From positions 1 through 52,221 of the forward strand of contig WQXH01000009.1 in assembly GCA_009784945.1 (NCBI GenBank): a stretch of 52,221 nt of DNA. The letters are read 5' to 3'. The notes under the pieces were generated by a model, which made no database searches, was not told the origin of the DNA, and saw nothing but the letters and a program-made list of their open reading frames with translations. Below are positions 1 through 6,865 of the stretch, piece by piece. A program made the position numbers and the translations under genes. The stretch's first letter is position 1, and each line of letters begins with the position of its first letter. Source of the stretch: Coriobacteriia bacterium (GTDB taxonomy: Bacteria > Actinomycetota > Coriobacteriia > Coriobacteriales > UBA8131).

Positions 1-1019
1 ACCCTAATGCGGCTTGCAGAACGAATCTCTCCATCGACCTCATACATGAGGTTTTCAGCGCTTTCAAACAGCAGCTCCTCAAACTCAAAATGCGAGACCA
101 AGGGGTCATGCAAGTGCTCTCCCTTCTTAACTTGAGAAAACAGGCGCAGCGCCGCAGTTGGCGTGAGCCTCTGAGCAACGAGGGCATTCAGCCGTCCATC
201 AAAGGCGCTCGCATATGGCTGCATAGGCGTCTGCCCACCTATCGTCGGCCCATTGGTAATACTGACGAACGAAGTAGTCAGCTGCTCGGTACGACCATTA
301 ACGGTCATCTTAAGCCTCACGGGCTCATTGCAAAAGAGCAAGGAGAAGAGGGCGCTCGCTAGGTACTTGGTCTTGCCAGGCAGGGGTAGCCATTTGAACT
401 TGGCAAGATTGTTTCCAATACTGGAGTCCAGCGCCAAGCCCAGCATGGTGGCAAAGTATTCGCCGTTGGCACAGCCAAGATCGGCTGTAAAGGTGTTGTT
501 GGAGAGAATGTCTCTCCTCAGATCAAAAGGCTGGTTATAGAAAGTTCGATAGGCGTTATTGCCCGAGCCATAGGGCAGGTACTGAATTACTGCACTGGTG
601 AGGTCAACAGCGTTGATCAGCGCTTGAAGCGTGCCATCGCCACCAACGCATAATAAACAGTGTGGGACAAAGGGGCTGGTGTGGGACAGAGAGGGGACGG
701 GGCTGGTGTCCCATTTTCTGCTACGCTGGAAAATGGGACACCAGCCCCGTCCCCTCTCTGTCCCACACCAGCCCTGCACCAGCCCCGTCCCCTCTCTGTC
801 CCACACCAGCCCTGCACCAGCCCCGTCCCCTCTCTGTCCCACACCAGCCCTGTCCCCTTTGCCCCACCTAGACACTTGCTCCCTCAGCTCAGCAATGCTT
901 TTGGTGATGATAATCTGATGCGTCAGCCCGTGCTCATCGCAAACAGCGCTGATCTCCTGAACACACTTGCCAATCCGCCCGCGCAGGGAGTTTTCGTTGA
1001 TGAAGAACAGGTGCTGCAC
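1..1019 (-). CDS. Diacylglycerol/lipid kinase family protein (YegS/DgkB-like), 3' end cut by window edge, carrying an in-frame repeat insertion
   Basis: The reverse strand is open from a GTG at 1019 to the window edge, about 339 codons. The N-terminus reads VQHLFFINENS, and the kinase signature GGDGTLQALINAV lies at 644 and below. Near the C-terminus come a TNGPTIGG-like block and the YEVDGEIR motif typical of this family, so probably only 10-20 residues are missing. These enzymes phosphorylate diacylglycerol or related lipids with ATP at the membrane. The start is supported by GGAGGAGC about 8 bases upstream and by the stop of plsC overlapping it (TAGTG), which implies translational coupling. 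Between the first beta/alpha unit (ending REQVSRW) and the strand before GGDGT, about 200 bases of GC-rich palindromic repeat are read in frame, adding about 67 Gly/Arg/Pro-rich residues. Without them the length fits the family (about 280-300). Confidence 0.85.
   Translation of the reverse strand, partial: MQHLFFINENSLRGRIGKCVQEISAVCDEHGLTHQIIITKSIAELREQVSRWGKGDRAGVGQRGDGAGAGLVWDREGTGLVQGWCGTERGRGWCPIFQRSRKWDTSPVPSLSHTSPFVPHCLLCVGGDGTLQALINAVDLTSAVIQYLPYGSGNNAYRTFYNQPFDLRRDILSNNTFTADLGCANGEYFATMLGLALDSSIGNNLAKFKWLPLPGKTKYLASALFSLLFCNEPVRLKMTVNGRTEQLTTSFVSITNGPTIGGQTPMQPYASAFDGRLNALVAQRLTPTAALRLFSQVKKGEHLHDPLVSHFEFEELLFESAENLMYEVDGEIRSASRIR
661..867. repeat. Palindromic repeat family B (GGGGACGGGG type) inside dgk
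   Basis: A perfect inverted repeat has 46-base arms at 673-718 and 729-774 around a 10-base loop. It is followed by two exact copies of a 38-base unit (775-812, 813-850) that repeat the right arm, and a short remnant to 867. The arm core is GGGGACGGGGCTGGTGTCCC. It lies wholly inside the lipid kinase reading frame with no stop codon in that frame. The same core occurs degenerately at 37097-37136. Confidence 0.9.
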
Positions 1020-1600
1020 TAGCTTGCTCCTCCCAGCTGCTCAATAGCTTTTTGCGTGAGAGCGGTCAGCTCGTTGACGCTTTTGCCTTCTGGGTAGAGG
1101 GGAGCGCCAAAGCTGATCTTGATGGGGTAGCGCCTGCCAAAGCGGAAAATCTTAGGCAGCTTTTTGTGGGGAGGAAAGATGTCCCAGGCTCCGTCTATCC
1201 TCACAGGAATAATAGGCACGCCCGCCTCGATGGCAAGCTTTGCTGCGCCGCCCTTGAACTCGTGCATTTTTCCGTCGCGAGAGCGCGTACCCTCTGGGTG
1301 AATGAGCATGAATGAACCCTCCTGCAAACAAGCAAGCGCGCGCTTCATAGCAGGGATGGTGTTGCCACTACGCTCAACAGGAATGCCGCCCAGCATAGCG
1401 AGGGCAAACTTCGACGACAGAAACACTTCAGCAGCAAGACAGCAAAACTTTTGTAAATGGGGCTGCCGCTTTCTCACAGCCGCCCAAATCCATGTGCTGT
1501 CAAAATAGCTTTGGTGATTGGGGCAGAGAGTACGAGTAATAATGCACTCTACCTTGGCACGGCGACCAGCTTTACTTGCTGTCAAACCCCAGGTACTCAT
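1019..1600 (-). CDS. plsC: 1-acyl-sn-glycerol-3-phosphate acyltransferase (PlsC family), probably 5'-truncated
   Basis: PlsC enzymes transfer an acyl group to lysophosphatidate at the membrane in phospholipid synthesis. Visible motifs are the catalytic NHQSYFD (H-x4-D), GGIPVERSG, PEGTRSRDG and the late PIIPVRIDGAWD block. The protein is about 193 residues from the ATG at 1600. The residues before the catalytic block do not resemble a PlsC N-terminus (no membrane segment). The first ten codons overlap, in another frame, the end of the restriction endonuclease gene, which stops at 1572. I infer that acquisition of the restriction-modification pair replaced the original 5' end. No good ribosome binding site precedes 1600; a TTG at 1624 is an alternative start. 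The stop overlaps the GTG of the downstream lipid kinase, so the two are translationally coupled. Whether the product is active is unknown. Confidence 0.8.
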   Translation of the reverse strand: MSTWGLTASKAGRRAKVECIITRTLCPNHQSYFDSTWIWAAVRKRQPHLQKFCCLAAEVFLSSKFALAMLGGIPVERSGNTIPAMKRALACLQEGSFMLIHPEGTRSRDGKMHEFKGGAAKLAIEAGVPIIPVRIDGAWDIFPPHKKLPKIFRFGRRYPIKISFGAPLYPEGKSVNELTALTQKAIEQLGGAS

Positions 1601-2360
1601 TGAACCCAAGATAATACAGCGCAATGGGAATTAAGGGCTCTTCTCCATCTGCCATAGCCAATAGCTCATCCATCACTGTGTCATTTGGCGCCTGTACATC
1701 AGGCACATTCTGTAAGACATAGTCGATTGTTTCTGGCAAGGCAACGCAGGTCTTATAAAAGGCATTTGGGTCGCCGGTCACCAGATAATAGAACCTATCG
1801 AGACTAACTCGGCGTATCAGTTTATGTCCCTGCTTTTGCCCATCAATTGAAACATCCCACTGGCTGTTCTGGGACTGCTTCGCTATTGCCTCGACCAAGA
1901 GGCAGGCGCAATCATCATCTTTAAGTAGTTGGTTTTGCATTTTTATATAGGTTTTACCAGCCGAAGCAGAGTTCATAGTGTTGTGTTTGTTTTTCATTTC
2001 AACATAAGCTTTAGAGACGTGCAGATTGTCAAAAACATCAACTCCTCCCTTGGGTTGATAAATAATGTCCCAGCCTTGTTGGGGCACATCACAATCTGCA
2101 ATATAGCCAAATATCTTCTGATGGAAGTATCCGATGCTGTTGTTATTTGATTTGTCTCGTTGACGGAAAATCTCGTTTTTAATGACCTCAACCCAACTGA
2201 AGCCGTAAACAGACTTGTCAAAGATGAGCTTTATCGAGTCAATAGTATTCTTGTTGAACGTTTTAATGTCATAAGAGGTAAGGCTATCGGCATAGGCATT
2301 GATTGTGTTCGCAACATGAGTTCTGAAGTCATCTTCGGTAATAAAATCCATATCCCACAT
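1572..2360 (-). CDS. Type II restriction endonuclease, Eco47II/Sau96I-like family (predicted GGNCC)
   Basis: The 262-residue product shows the conserved blocks I associate with the Eco47II family: FNKNTIDSIKLIFD near the N-terminus, EIFRQRDKSNNNSIGYFHQ, YVEMKNKHNTMNSASAGKTY, CACLLVEAIAKQSQ and HKLIRRVSLDRFYYLVTG. The EMKNK segment (about residues 122-126) supplies the E-x-K of a PD-(D/E)xK nuclease site. Family members cut GGNCC; that specificity here is inference from resemblance. The start at 2360 lies one base after the stop of the methyltransferase gene, so the two form a tight methylase-first operon. The 3' end overlaps the plsC frame. No separate controller protein is present. Confidence 0.9.
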   Translation of the reverse strand: MWDMDFITEDDFRTHVANTINAYADSLTSYDIKTFNKNTIDSIKLIFDKSVYGFSWVEVIKNEIFRQRDKSNNNSIGYFHQKIFGYIADCDVPQQGWDIIYQPKGGVDVFDNLHVSKAYVEMKNKHNTMNSASAGKTYIKMQNQLLKDDDCACLLVEAIAKQSQNSQWDVSIDGQKQGHKLIRRVSLDRFYYLVTGDPNAFYKTCVALPETIDYVLQNVPDVQAPNDTVMDELLAMADGEEPLIPIALYYLGFNEYLGFDSK

Positions 2361-2361
2361 A

Positions 2362-3621
2362 TCATTTCCTCACTAGCATTTGGATTACATCCATGGTCTC
2401 GTCTGTGCTGATGTGCCCCAAGGCAGCAAGCGCACACCTTCCGATATGGTAAGCCAAGTTTACTGGGACAGCATTTCCTATTTGCTTATATTGGCTACCA
2501 GTTGAGCCAGAAAATACCCATTCATCTGGGAATGTTTGTATCCTTGCATACTCCCTGACACTTAGAGGCCTGGTTTCTCCAGGGTGGCAGCGCTCTGTCT
2601 GCTTTTGAGCCGGATTACAAGTAAGGGTCAGGCTGGGCTGATCCCACGACAACCTGCGAGCCATACCGGTCTTTCCGCCGCCCAAGTGATAGCTAGCGCC
2701 CATATACTCACGCTGGAGGTCGTCCGGCAAGTTGCGCCAATAGCCTCCTTCTGGGATTAACTCCATAATTCGATGCTTGCGCTCTGTGTACTTTTGACCA
2801 GCTGATTTGGGGCAGCCCTCTAGAGCTTCGCGGAGAGATATGAAGTAGTTTCTCTCCCTAGGAAAGACGGCTGGTATATTGAGGTCATTGCGAACAGCAA
2901 ATAAGATCAGCCTCTCCCTTTTTTGCGGAACATCTAAGTACTGCGCCTTAAGCAACTTGTAGGCAGTTGAATATCCAAGCTCCCCAAGAACATCAATCAT
3001 GGTATGCAATGTTTGACCGTTCTCGTGGGTCAACAAACCTCTGACATTTTCTCCAATGGCAATCTTTGGTCGTACTTCATTGATAGCTCGTGCAAACTCA
3101 AAGAAAAGGGTGCCTCGAGTATCCTCGAAGCCCATGCTCTTCCCAGCATAGCTGAATGCTTGGCAAGGAAACCCTGCCTGTATAATGTCAGCTTGCATCC
3201 TCGTAAAATCGATCTCTGCGACATCTCCCGCAATGACACTCCAACCAAGATTCAGTGCTTCTGAGTTGTTAATCAGTGTTGCTGATGCGTTTTTGTCAAT
3301 CTCAGATAACAGTGAGTGACTGATGCCAGCATTATGAAAGCCAAGGGCAGTACCGCCGGCTCCGGCAAAAAGGTCGATGCATGTAACTGGATATCTGGTT
3401 TTTGATTCGAGAATCCTGTAGTTGTTGACCAGATGGTTTCCACTGGTCTTTTGCTGTACGCGCTTGAGCTCGTCTATATCAAAGATGCGATGGTTATGCT
3501 CATCTCGCGATGCCTTTATCAGGCCCATCTTCTCCCATCTCCGAATTGTGTCAATGGATACTTGAAGGGCAGTTGCCGCATCAGATATCTTGAAAGCCTG
3601 TACTGGTGCCACTGCTGTCAT
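2362..3621 (-). CDS. DNA (cytosine-5) methyltransferase with N-terminal MerR-like helix-turn-helix
   Basis: A 419-residue m5C methyltransferase that should protect host DNA against the neighbouring nuclease. Canonical motifs appear in order: DLFAGAGGTALGF (motif I, SAM binding), GFPCQAFSYAG (motif IV, catalytic Cys), GENVRGL (VI), PQKRERLILFAVR (VIII) and GNAVPVNLAYHIG (X). Residues about 8-55 form a separate MerR-type winged helix (FKISDAATALQVSIDTIRRW, then the ALIKASRD/HRIFD wing). This fused DNA-binding domain may let the methylase repress its own operon, as N-terminal HTH domains do in some other m5C methylases; that role is inference. The start at 3621 is preceded by CAGGAGGTAATT. Confidence 0.93.
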   Translation of the reverse strand: MTAVAPVQAFKISDAATALQVSIDTIRRWEKMGLIKASRDEHNHRIFDIDELKRVQQKTSGNHLVNNYRILESKTRYPVTCIDLFAGAGGTALGFHNAGISHSLLSEIDKNASATLINNSEALNLGWSVIAGDVAEIDFTRMQADIIQAGFPCQAFSYAGKSMGFEDTRGTLFFEFARAINEVRPKIAIGENVRGLLTHENGQTLHTMIDVLGELGYSTAYKLLKAQYLDVPQKRERLILFAVRNDLNIPAVFPRERNYFISLREALEGCPKSAGQKYTERKHRIMELIPEGGYWRNLPDDLQREYMGASYHLGGGKTGMARRLSWDQPSLTLTCNPAQKQTERCHPGETRPLSVREYARIQTFPDEWVFSGSTGSQYKQIGNAVPVNLAYHIGRCALAALGHISTDETMDVIQMLVRK

Positions 3622-4057
3622 AATTACCTCCTGCCCGCTATTCTAGTGGTAACCATTGCCCCATGCAAGGGTTACGTTATAGTGTGCCTTTGAGTCTTGC
3701 GTCTGGTGTCAAGCCGGGCAGACATCCATGCTTGCAACAGGGCAGGAGCATAACACACACTCAGCGGTTAGTATGTCCCACTATTAGGACACCTGCCGAA
3801 GAGTCGTTCGGCCTGGAAGGTGCTTCCGTGCTGGTCGATTTGGCAGAGCTGACCTAATGCGTATCAAGAAAACATCAGATTGTGCTCTGTTGTGCTGTTA
3901 GTTCCACTTATCTTTTTAGCTACACTTGGCGTATCAGAGTTTTATATTATCGTGCCTTATATAATCTGTGCACATATAATTTGAGCCCCGCATCTATAGC
4001 CAGCGTGACTGCTATACTATTCGCAACTGCCATCCACAGTGAGAGATTGGAGTAGCC
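3622..4057. other. Intergenic stretch between the restriction-modification operon and the alpha/beta hydrolase
   Basis: No convincing gene in 436 bases. It must hold the divergent promoters of the restriction-modification operon and the hydrolase. A TATAAT at 3975-3980 and a TATACT at 4013-4018 are possible -10 boxes for the plus-strand gene, without good -35 partners. I found no remnant of the missing plsC 5' end here. Confidence 0.6.
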
Positions 4058-5086
4058 ATGCGAGAGACTGAGATGTTTTTTACTTCTGCTGACGGTATTT
4101 CTGAGGTGCGTGCTTTGCTTTGGGTGCCTGAGGGGCTGGCTGAGGGCGGCAGCGTTGCAGATGCCCGTTGTATGCTCCAGATCTTGCACGGCATGGCAGA
4201 GCATATTGAGCGTTATAGACACTTTGCTGAGTTTTGTACGGGGCGGGGCTACATTGTTTTTGGGCATGACCACATTGGGCATGGCAAGAGTGTTAAGAGT
4301 GAGGAGCAGTGGGGCTTGCTGCCAATGAATGGCAAGGACATTCTCATTGAGGATGCTCACAAGCTGCGCTTGATGATGCAGGAGCGCTTTGCGGAGGGGA
4401 CGGGGGGTGACAAGGGGACGGGGCGTTTGTCACCTTGCCAGGAAGGTGACAAACGCCCCGTCCCCTTGTCACCTTGTGTTCCCTATCTTATGCTTGGGCA
4501 CTCGATGGGCAGCTTTGTTGAGCGGCTTTATCTCACCCTGTACGGCGAGGGTGTTACGGCGGCTATTATCAGTGGTACGGGTCAGCAGTCTCCTTTACTC
4601 TCGGCAAGTGGTGCATTTATTGCTCGCCTGCTGAGCGCCACTAAGGGTAAAGACTACCGCAGCCCGCTGCTCTATGAGCTCTCGGTAGGCACTGCCTCCA
4701 AGCAGATTGAAAACGCGCACACCCCGCTCGACTGGCTTTCCACCGATGAGGCTGTTGTGGCAGATTATGCCGCTGACCCCGGCTGCGGCTTTAGGTTTGG
4801 CTCCAGCGCCAACTATGCCATAACGAGCCTCACCGGCTCTATGGTCAAGCGCAAGACCATTGCTGCTGTACCGGCTGCACTCCCCCTGCTTTTTATCTCG
4901 GGCGAAGAGGATCCCGTAGGTGGCAAAGGCGTGGGTGTCAAGCAGGCTGTCAAGCTCTTTAGAGACACTGGCCACACCGACGTGACCCTCATCCTCTACG
5001 AAGGCATGCGCCACGAGGTCTTGAATGAGGTCAATAAGGCGCAGGTTTATCAGGATATTGCCGAGTGGATTGAGGAGCGGCTTTAG
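4058..5086 (+). CDS. Alpha/beta hydrolase, lysophospholipase/monoacylglycerol lipase type, with in-frame repeat insertion
   Basis: The 342-residue protein belongs to the Hydrolase_4 (serine aminopeptidase S33/lysophospholipase) group: HGMAEHIERYRHFAEF and GHDHIGHGKS near the N-terminus, the nucleophile elbow LGHSMGS, and C-terminal Asp (GEEDPVGG) and His (EGMRHEVLNE) positions completing a Ser-Asp-His triad. It probably cleaves lysophospholipids or monoglycerides in the cytoplasm or at the membrane. The start has TTGGAG about 6 bases upstream. Immediately before the nucleophile strand the frame runs through a perfect palindromic repeat (4406-4473) encoding about 26 Gly/Lys/Pro-rich residues. 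Removing it joins ERFAEG to PYLMLGHSMGS, the normal spacing. The rest of the fold is intact, so the protein may tolerate the insertion as a surface loop. Confidence 0.88.
   Translation: MRETEMFFTSADGISEVRALLWVPEGLAEGGSVADARCMLQILHGMAEHIERYRHFAEFCTGRGYIVFGHDHIGHGKSVKSEEQWGLLPMNGKDILIEDAHKLRLMMQERFAEGTGGDKGTGRLSPCQEGDKRPVPLSPCVPYLMLGHSMGSFVERLYLTLYGEGVTAAIISGTGQQSPLLSASGAFIARLLSATKGKDYRSPLLYELSVGTASKQIENAHTPLDWLSTDEAVVADYAADPGCGFRFGSSANYAITSLTGSMVKRKTIAAVPAALPLLFISGEEDPVGGKGVGVKQAVKLFRDTGHTDVTLILYEGMRHEVLNEVNKAQVYQDIAEWIEERL
4406..4473. repeat. Palindromic repeat family A inside the hydrolase gene
   Basis: Perfect inverted repeat: 31-base arms at 4406-4436 and 4443-4473 around the 6-base loop GCCAGG. 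The arm carries GACAAGGGGACGGGGCG. The same 68-base core lies in the middle of the larger element at 6507-6628. It is translated in frame in the alpha/beta hydrolase; a further GGGGACGGGG half-unit precedes it at 4396-4405. Confidence 0.95.
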
Positions 5087-5382
5087 GGAGCTGCAATGGG
5101 TGAGTGAGAGGGCGACCCCGCGGGGTTGCCCCCAATGCCATTAGCTTTTTTGTCTTTGCGAGCAAAGCGAAGCAATCCATCGCCTGACGCAGCTGGATTG
5201 CTTCGCTAGAGGCTCGCAATGACAGGCTAATGACGTTGGGTTCGCCCCTACAGGGCGGGGCTGAGGCTGTTGGTGCTGCGGTCACAATTTGCGACCGCAT
5301 GGGGCGCTCTTGCGTAGTCTTGTGGAGCGCAATGTCTTGTTAGCTTACTGCTAGTATTTTATCTTATTAGTGATATACTAGT
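5087..5382. repeat. Intergenic hairpin element (GCGAAGCAATCC type)
   Basis: No gene is visible. Positions about 5107-5262 form a long imperfect inverted repeat: nested arms ATTAGC...GCTAAT, TTTGCGAGC...GCTCGCAA and GCGAAGCAATCC...GGATTGCTTCGC. A shorter relative with only the innermost arms lies at about 6468-6502. The block may act as a terminator for the hydrolase but has no U-tract. Confidence 0.75.
5277..5299. promoter_or_regulatory. Palindrome upstream of the ORF6N gene, same type as four inside it
   Basis: TGCGGTCACA-ATT-TGCGACCGCA: 10-base arms with one mismatch around a 3-base spacer. It matches the core of the four palindromes within the ORF6N gene (GGTCACA-nnn-TGTGACC). Its position about 85 bases upstream of the start suggests an operator, but that is inference. 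Confidence 0.6.
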
Positions 5383-6447
5383 ATGGTGGAAGAGATTATT
5401 AAACATCCGTCTGTTGCTATCAAGGATATGATCCTCACGGTTAGGGGTGTACAAGTATTGCTTGATAGCGATGTTGCGATGCTCTATGGGTATGAGACGA
5501 AGTATATTAACAGAGCCGCCAGCAGGAATAGTGAGCGCTTCCCGCCTGAATTTCGTTTTCAATTAACTGCTGATGAGGTCGATGCAATTTTGAGGTCACA
5601 ATCTGTGACCTCAAAAAATGTGGCTAGTGAGTGCCACCACTTGAAGTCACAGATTGTGACTTCAAGACTTGAGCAGCGAGGCGACCGCATCTTTCAGCCT
5701 TCAGAAGAAGTTTTGAGGTTCCAATCTGGCACCTCAAAACATGAGGCTGTTTTGAGGTCGCAAATTGCAACCTCAAAACTTGAGCAGCGAGGTGGGCGTA
5801 GGTATTGCCCTTATGTCTACACAGAGCACGGTGTCATAATGCTGGCTGGGCTGTTGCGCAGTGAGACGGCGGTGCAGGTAAGCATTGGCATCACTAATGC
5901 CTTTGTTGAAATGCGGATGCTCCTCAGCGCTAACAAAGATGTGTTTGCTAAGCTGGTAAGTATTGACAATAAGCTAGAGGGCAAGATATCAGAATACGAT
6001 AGTAAATTTGATGAAGTGTTTGACCTCTTACAGCAACCCGAAGCAATCAAGCAGAGCATCTTCTTCAAGGGGCAGTTCTATGACGCCTACCAGCTTATTG
6101 TTGAGCTTATCAAGGAAGCAGAAGAGAGCATAGTGCTCATCGATAACTATATTGATGATTCGGTGTTGGATATGCTTGCTAGTATGCGGAAGGGTGTCTC
6201 TGTCACAGTTATCACCTCTCGACCAAAGGGGTTCACAACGCAACGTCTGGGCAGGTTTGAAAGCCAGTACGGAGTAGTTAGGCTCGTTGAAAGCAAAGAC
6301 TTTCATGATCGCTTCATGGCACTTGATGGCAAAACGGTCTACCTCATAGGAGCTTCCCTCAAAGATGCAGGCAAGAAGTGTTTTGGCATTGCCAGGATTG
6401 AAGATGCCAGCGCCTTCCTCGACTCAATCAGCTCCATAATACCGTAG
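5383..6447 (+). CDS. ORF6N-domain DNA-binding protein with C-terminal PLD-like domain and repeated LRSQ-x-x-TSK motif
   Basis: Residues about 8-60 match the ORF6N (KilA-N-like) domain: ILTVRGVQVLLDSDVAMLYG, then KYINRAASRNSERFPPEFRF. ORF6N proteins are phage-like or host DNA-binding proteins of unclear role. In ordinary members a single LRSQIVTS motif leads into the GRRYxPYVYTEHGV block. Here that motif is present four times in varied form (ILRSQSVTSK, LKSQIVTSRLEQRG, VLRFQSGTSK, VLRSQIATSKLEQRG) before the single YTEHGV block at about residue 147. Residues about 225-350 resemble a phospholipase D-like domain (IVLIDNYIDDSVLDML, then FHDRFMAL in place of HxK). No ribosome binding site is visible before the ATG, so initiation may be leaderless or weak. 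Confidence 0.85.
   Translation: MVEEIIKHPSVAIKDMILTVRGVQVLLDSDVAMLYGYETKYINRAASRNSERFPPEFRFQLTADEVDAILRSQSVTSKNVASECHHLKSQIVTSRLEQRGDRIFQPSEEVLRFQSGTSKHEAVLRSQIATSKLEQRGGRRYCPYVYTEHGVIMLAGLLRSETAVQVSIGITNAFVEMRMLLSANKDVFAKLVSIDNKLEGKISEYDSKFDEVFDLLQQPEAIKQSIFFKGQFYDAYQLIVELIKEAEESIVLIDNYIDDSVLDMLASMRKGVSVTVITSRPKGFTTQRLGRFESQYGVVRLVESKDFHDRFMALDGKTVYLIGASLKDAGKKCFGIARIEDASAFLDSISSIIP
5588..5779. repeat. Four palindromes inside the ORF6N coding region
   Basis: Copies at 5588-5616 (13-base perfect arms), 5640-5666 (12-base perfect arms), 5711-5739 (13-base arms, 1 mismatch) and 5749-5779 (14-base arms, 1 mismatch), all with a 3-base spacer. The consensus is TTTTGAGGTCACA-nnn-TGTGACCTCAAAA. Each encodes one LRSQ-x-x-TSK repeat. 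A further copy lies upstream at 5277-5299. Confidence 0.9.
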
Positions 6448-6506
6448 GGGCAAGCACAGACTAAACACAGCAATCCATCGCCCGGCACAGCTGGATTGCT
6501 TCGCCG

Positions 6507-6628
6507 AAGGCAACAAGGGGACGGGGCGTTCAAGGTGACAAGGGGACGGGGCGTTTGTCACCTTGCCAGGAAGGTGACAAACGCCCCGTCCCCTTGTCAC
6601 CTTGAACGCCCCGTCCCCTTGTTGCCTT
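6507..6628. repeat. Perfect 122-base palindrome, nested family A element
   Basis: Perfect inverted repeat with 58-base arms (6507-6564 and 6571-6628) around GCCAGG. The inner 68 bases equal the element in the hydrolase gene (4406-4473). The outer part adds a second CAAGGGGACGGGGCGTT unit on each side, so it looks like the same element grown by one symmetric unit. It lies just beyond the tRNA-Asp terminator. Confidence 0.95.
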
Positions 6629-6638
6629 GTGTCTCCAC

Positions 6639-6661
6639 AAAAAAAGACCCCTGGTGGGGTC
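6639..6661 (-). terminator. Rho-independent terminator of tRNA-Asp
   Basis: On the minus strand GACCCC-ACCA-GGGGTC is followed by seven T, 16 bases after the tRNA 3' end. Confidence 0.85.
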
Positions 6662-6676
6662 TATCGGCATAAGTAG

Positions 6677-6754
6677 TGGCGGGATGTACGGGGCTCGAAC
6701 CCGCGACCTCTGGCTTGACAGGCCAGCGCTCTGACCAAACTGAGCTAACACCCC
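6677..6754 (-). tRNA. tRNA-Asp (GTC)
   Basis: On the minus strand the 7-base acceptor stem GGGGTGT pairs with ACATCCC (one G-T), the D arm begins TAGCTC, the anticodon stem CTGGC/GCCAG encloses the loop CTGTCAA with anticodon GTC, and the T arm GCGGG-TTCGAGC-CCCGT is complete. The discriminator is G73, as expected for tRNA-Asp, and CCA is encoded. The transcript ends at the terminator at 6639-6661. Confidence 0.95.
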
Positions 6755-6865
6755 GCATTGGGTGACGGCTTTGCTGTTCAACGTCTGCTCAATGACTACG
6801 CAAGAGCCGCTTAGCAAAAGCTTCAAACAGCGAAGAGTAATTCTAACGGTTAGCGCCCGTTATGT

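Noticed and set aside
631-1022. Short plus-strand open frames across the family B repeat
   Set aside because: Produced by the repeat composition (Pro/Ser/His peptides); the dgk frame on the other strand explains the region.
6448-6640. Prophage or island attachment site at tRNA-Asp
   Set aside because: No integrase and no repeated tRNA 3' segment is present; the sequence beyond the tRNA is a palindromic repeat and a terminator.
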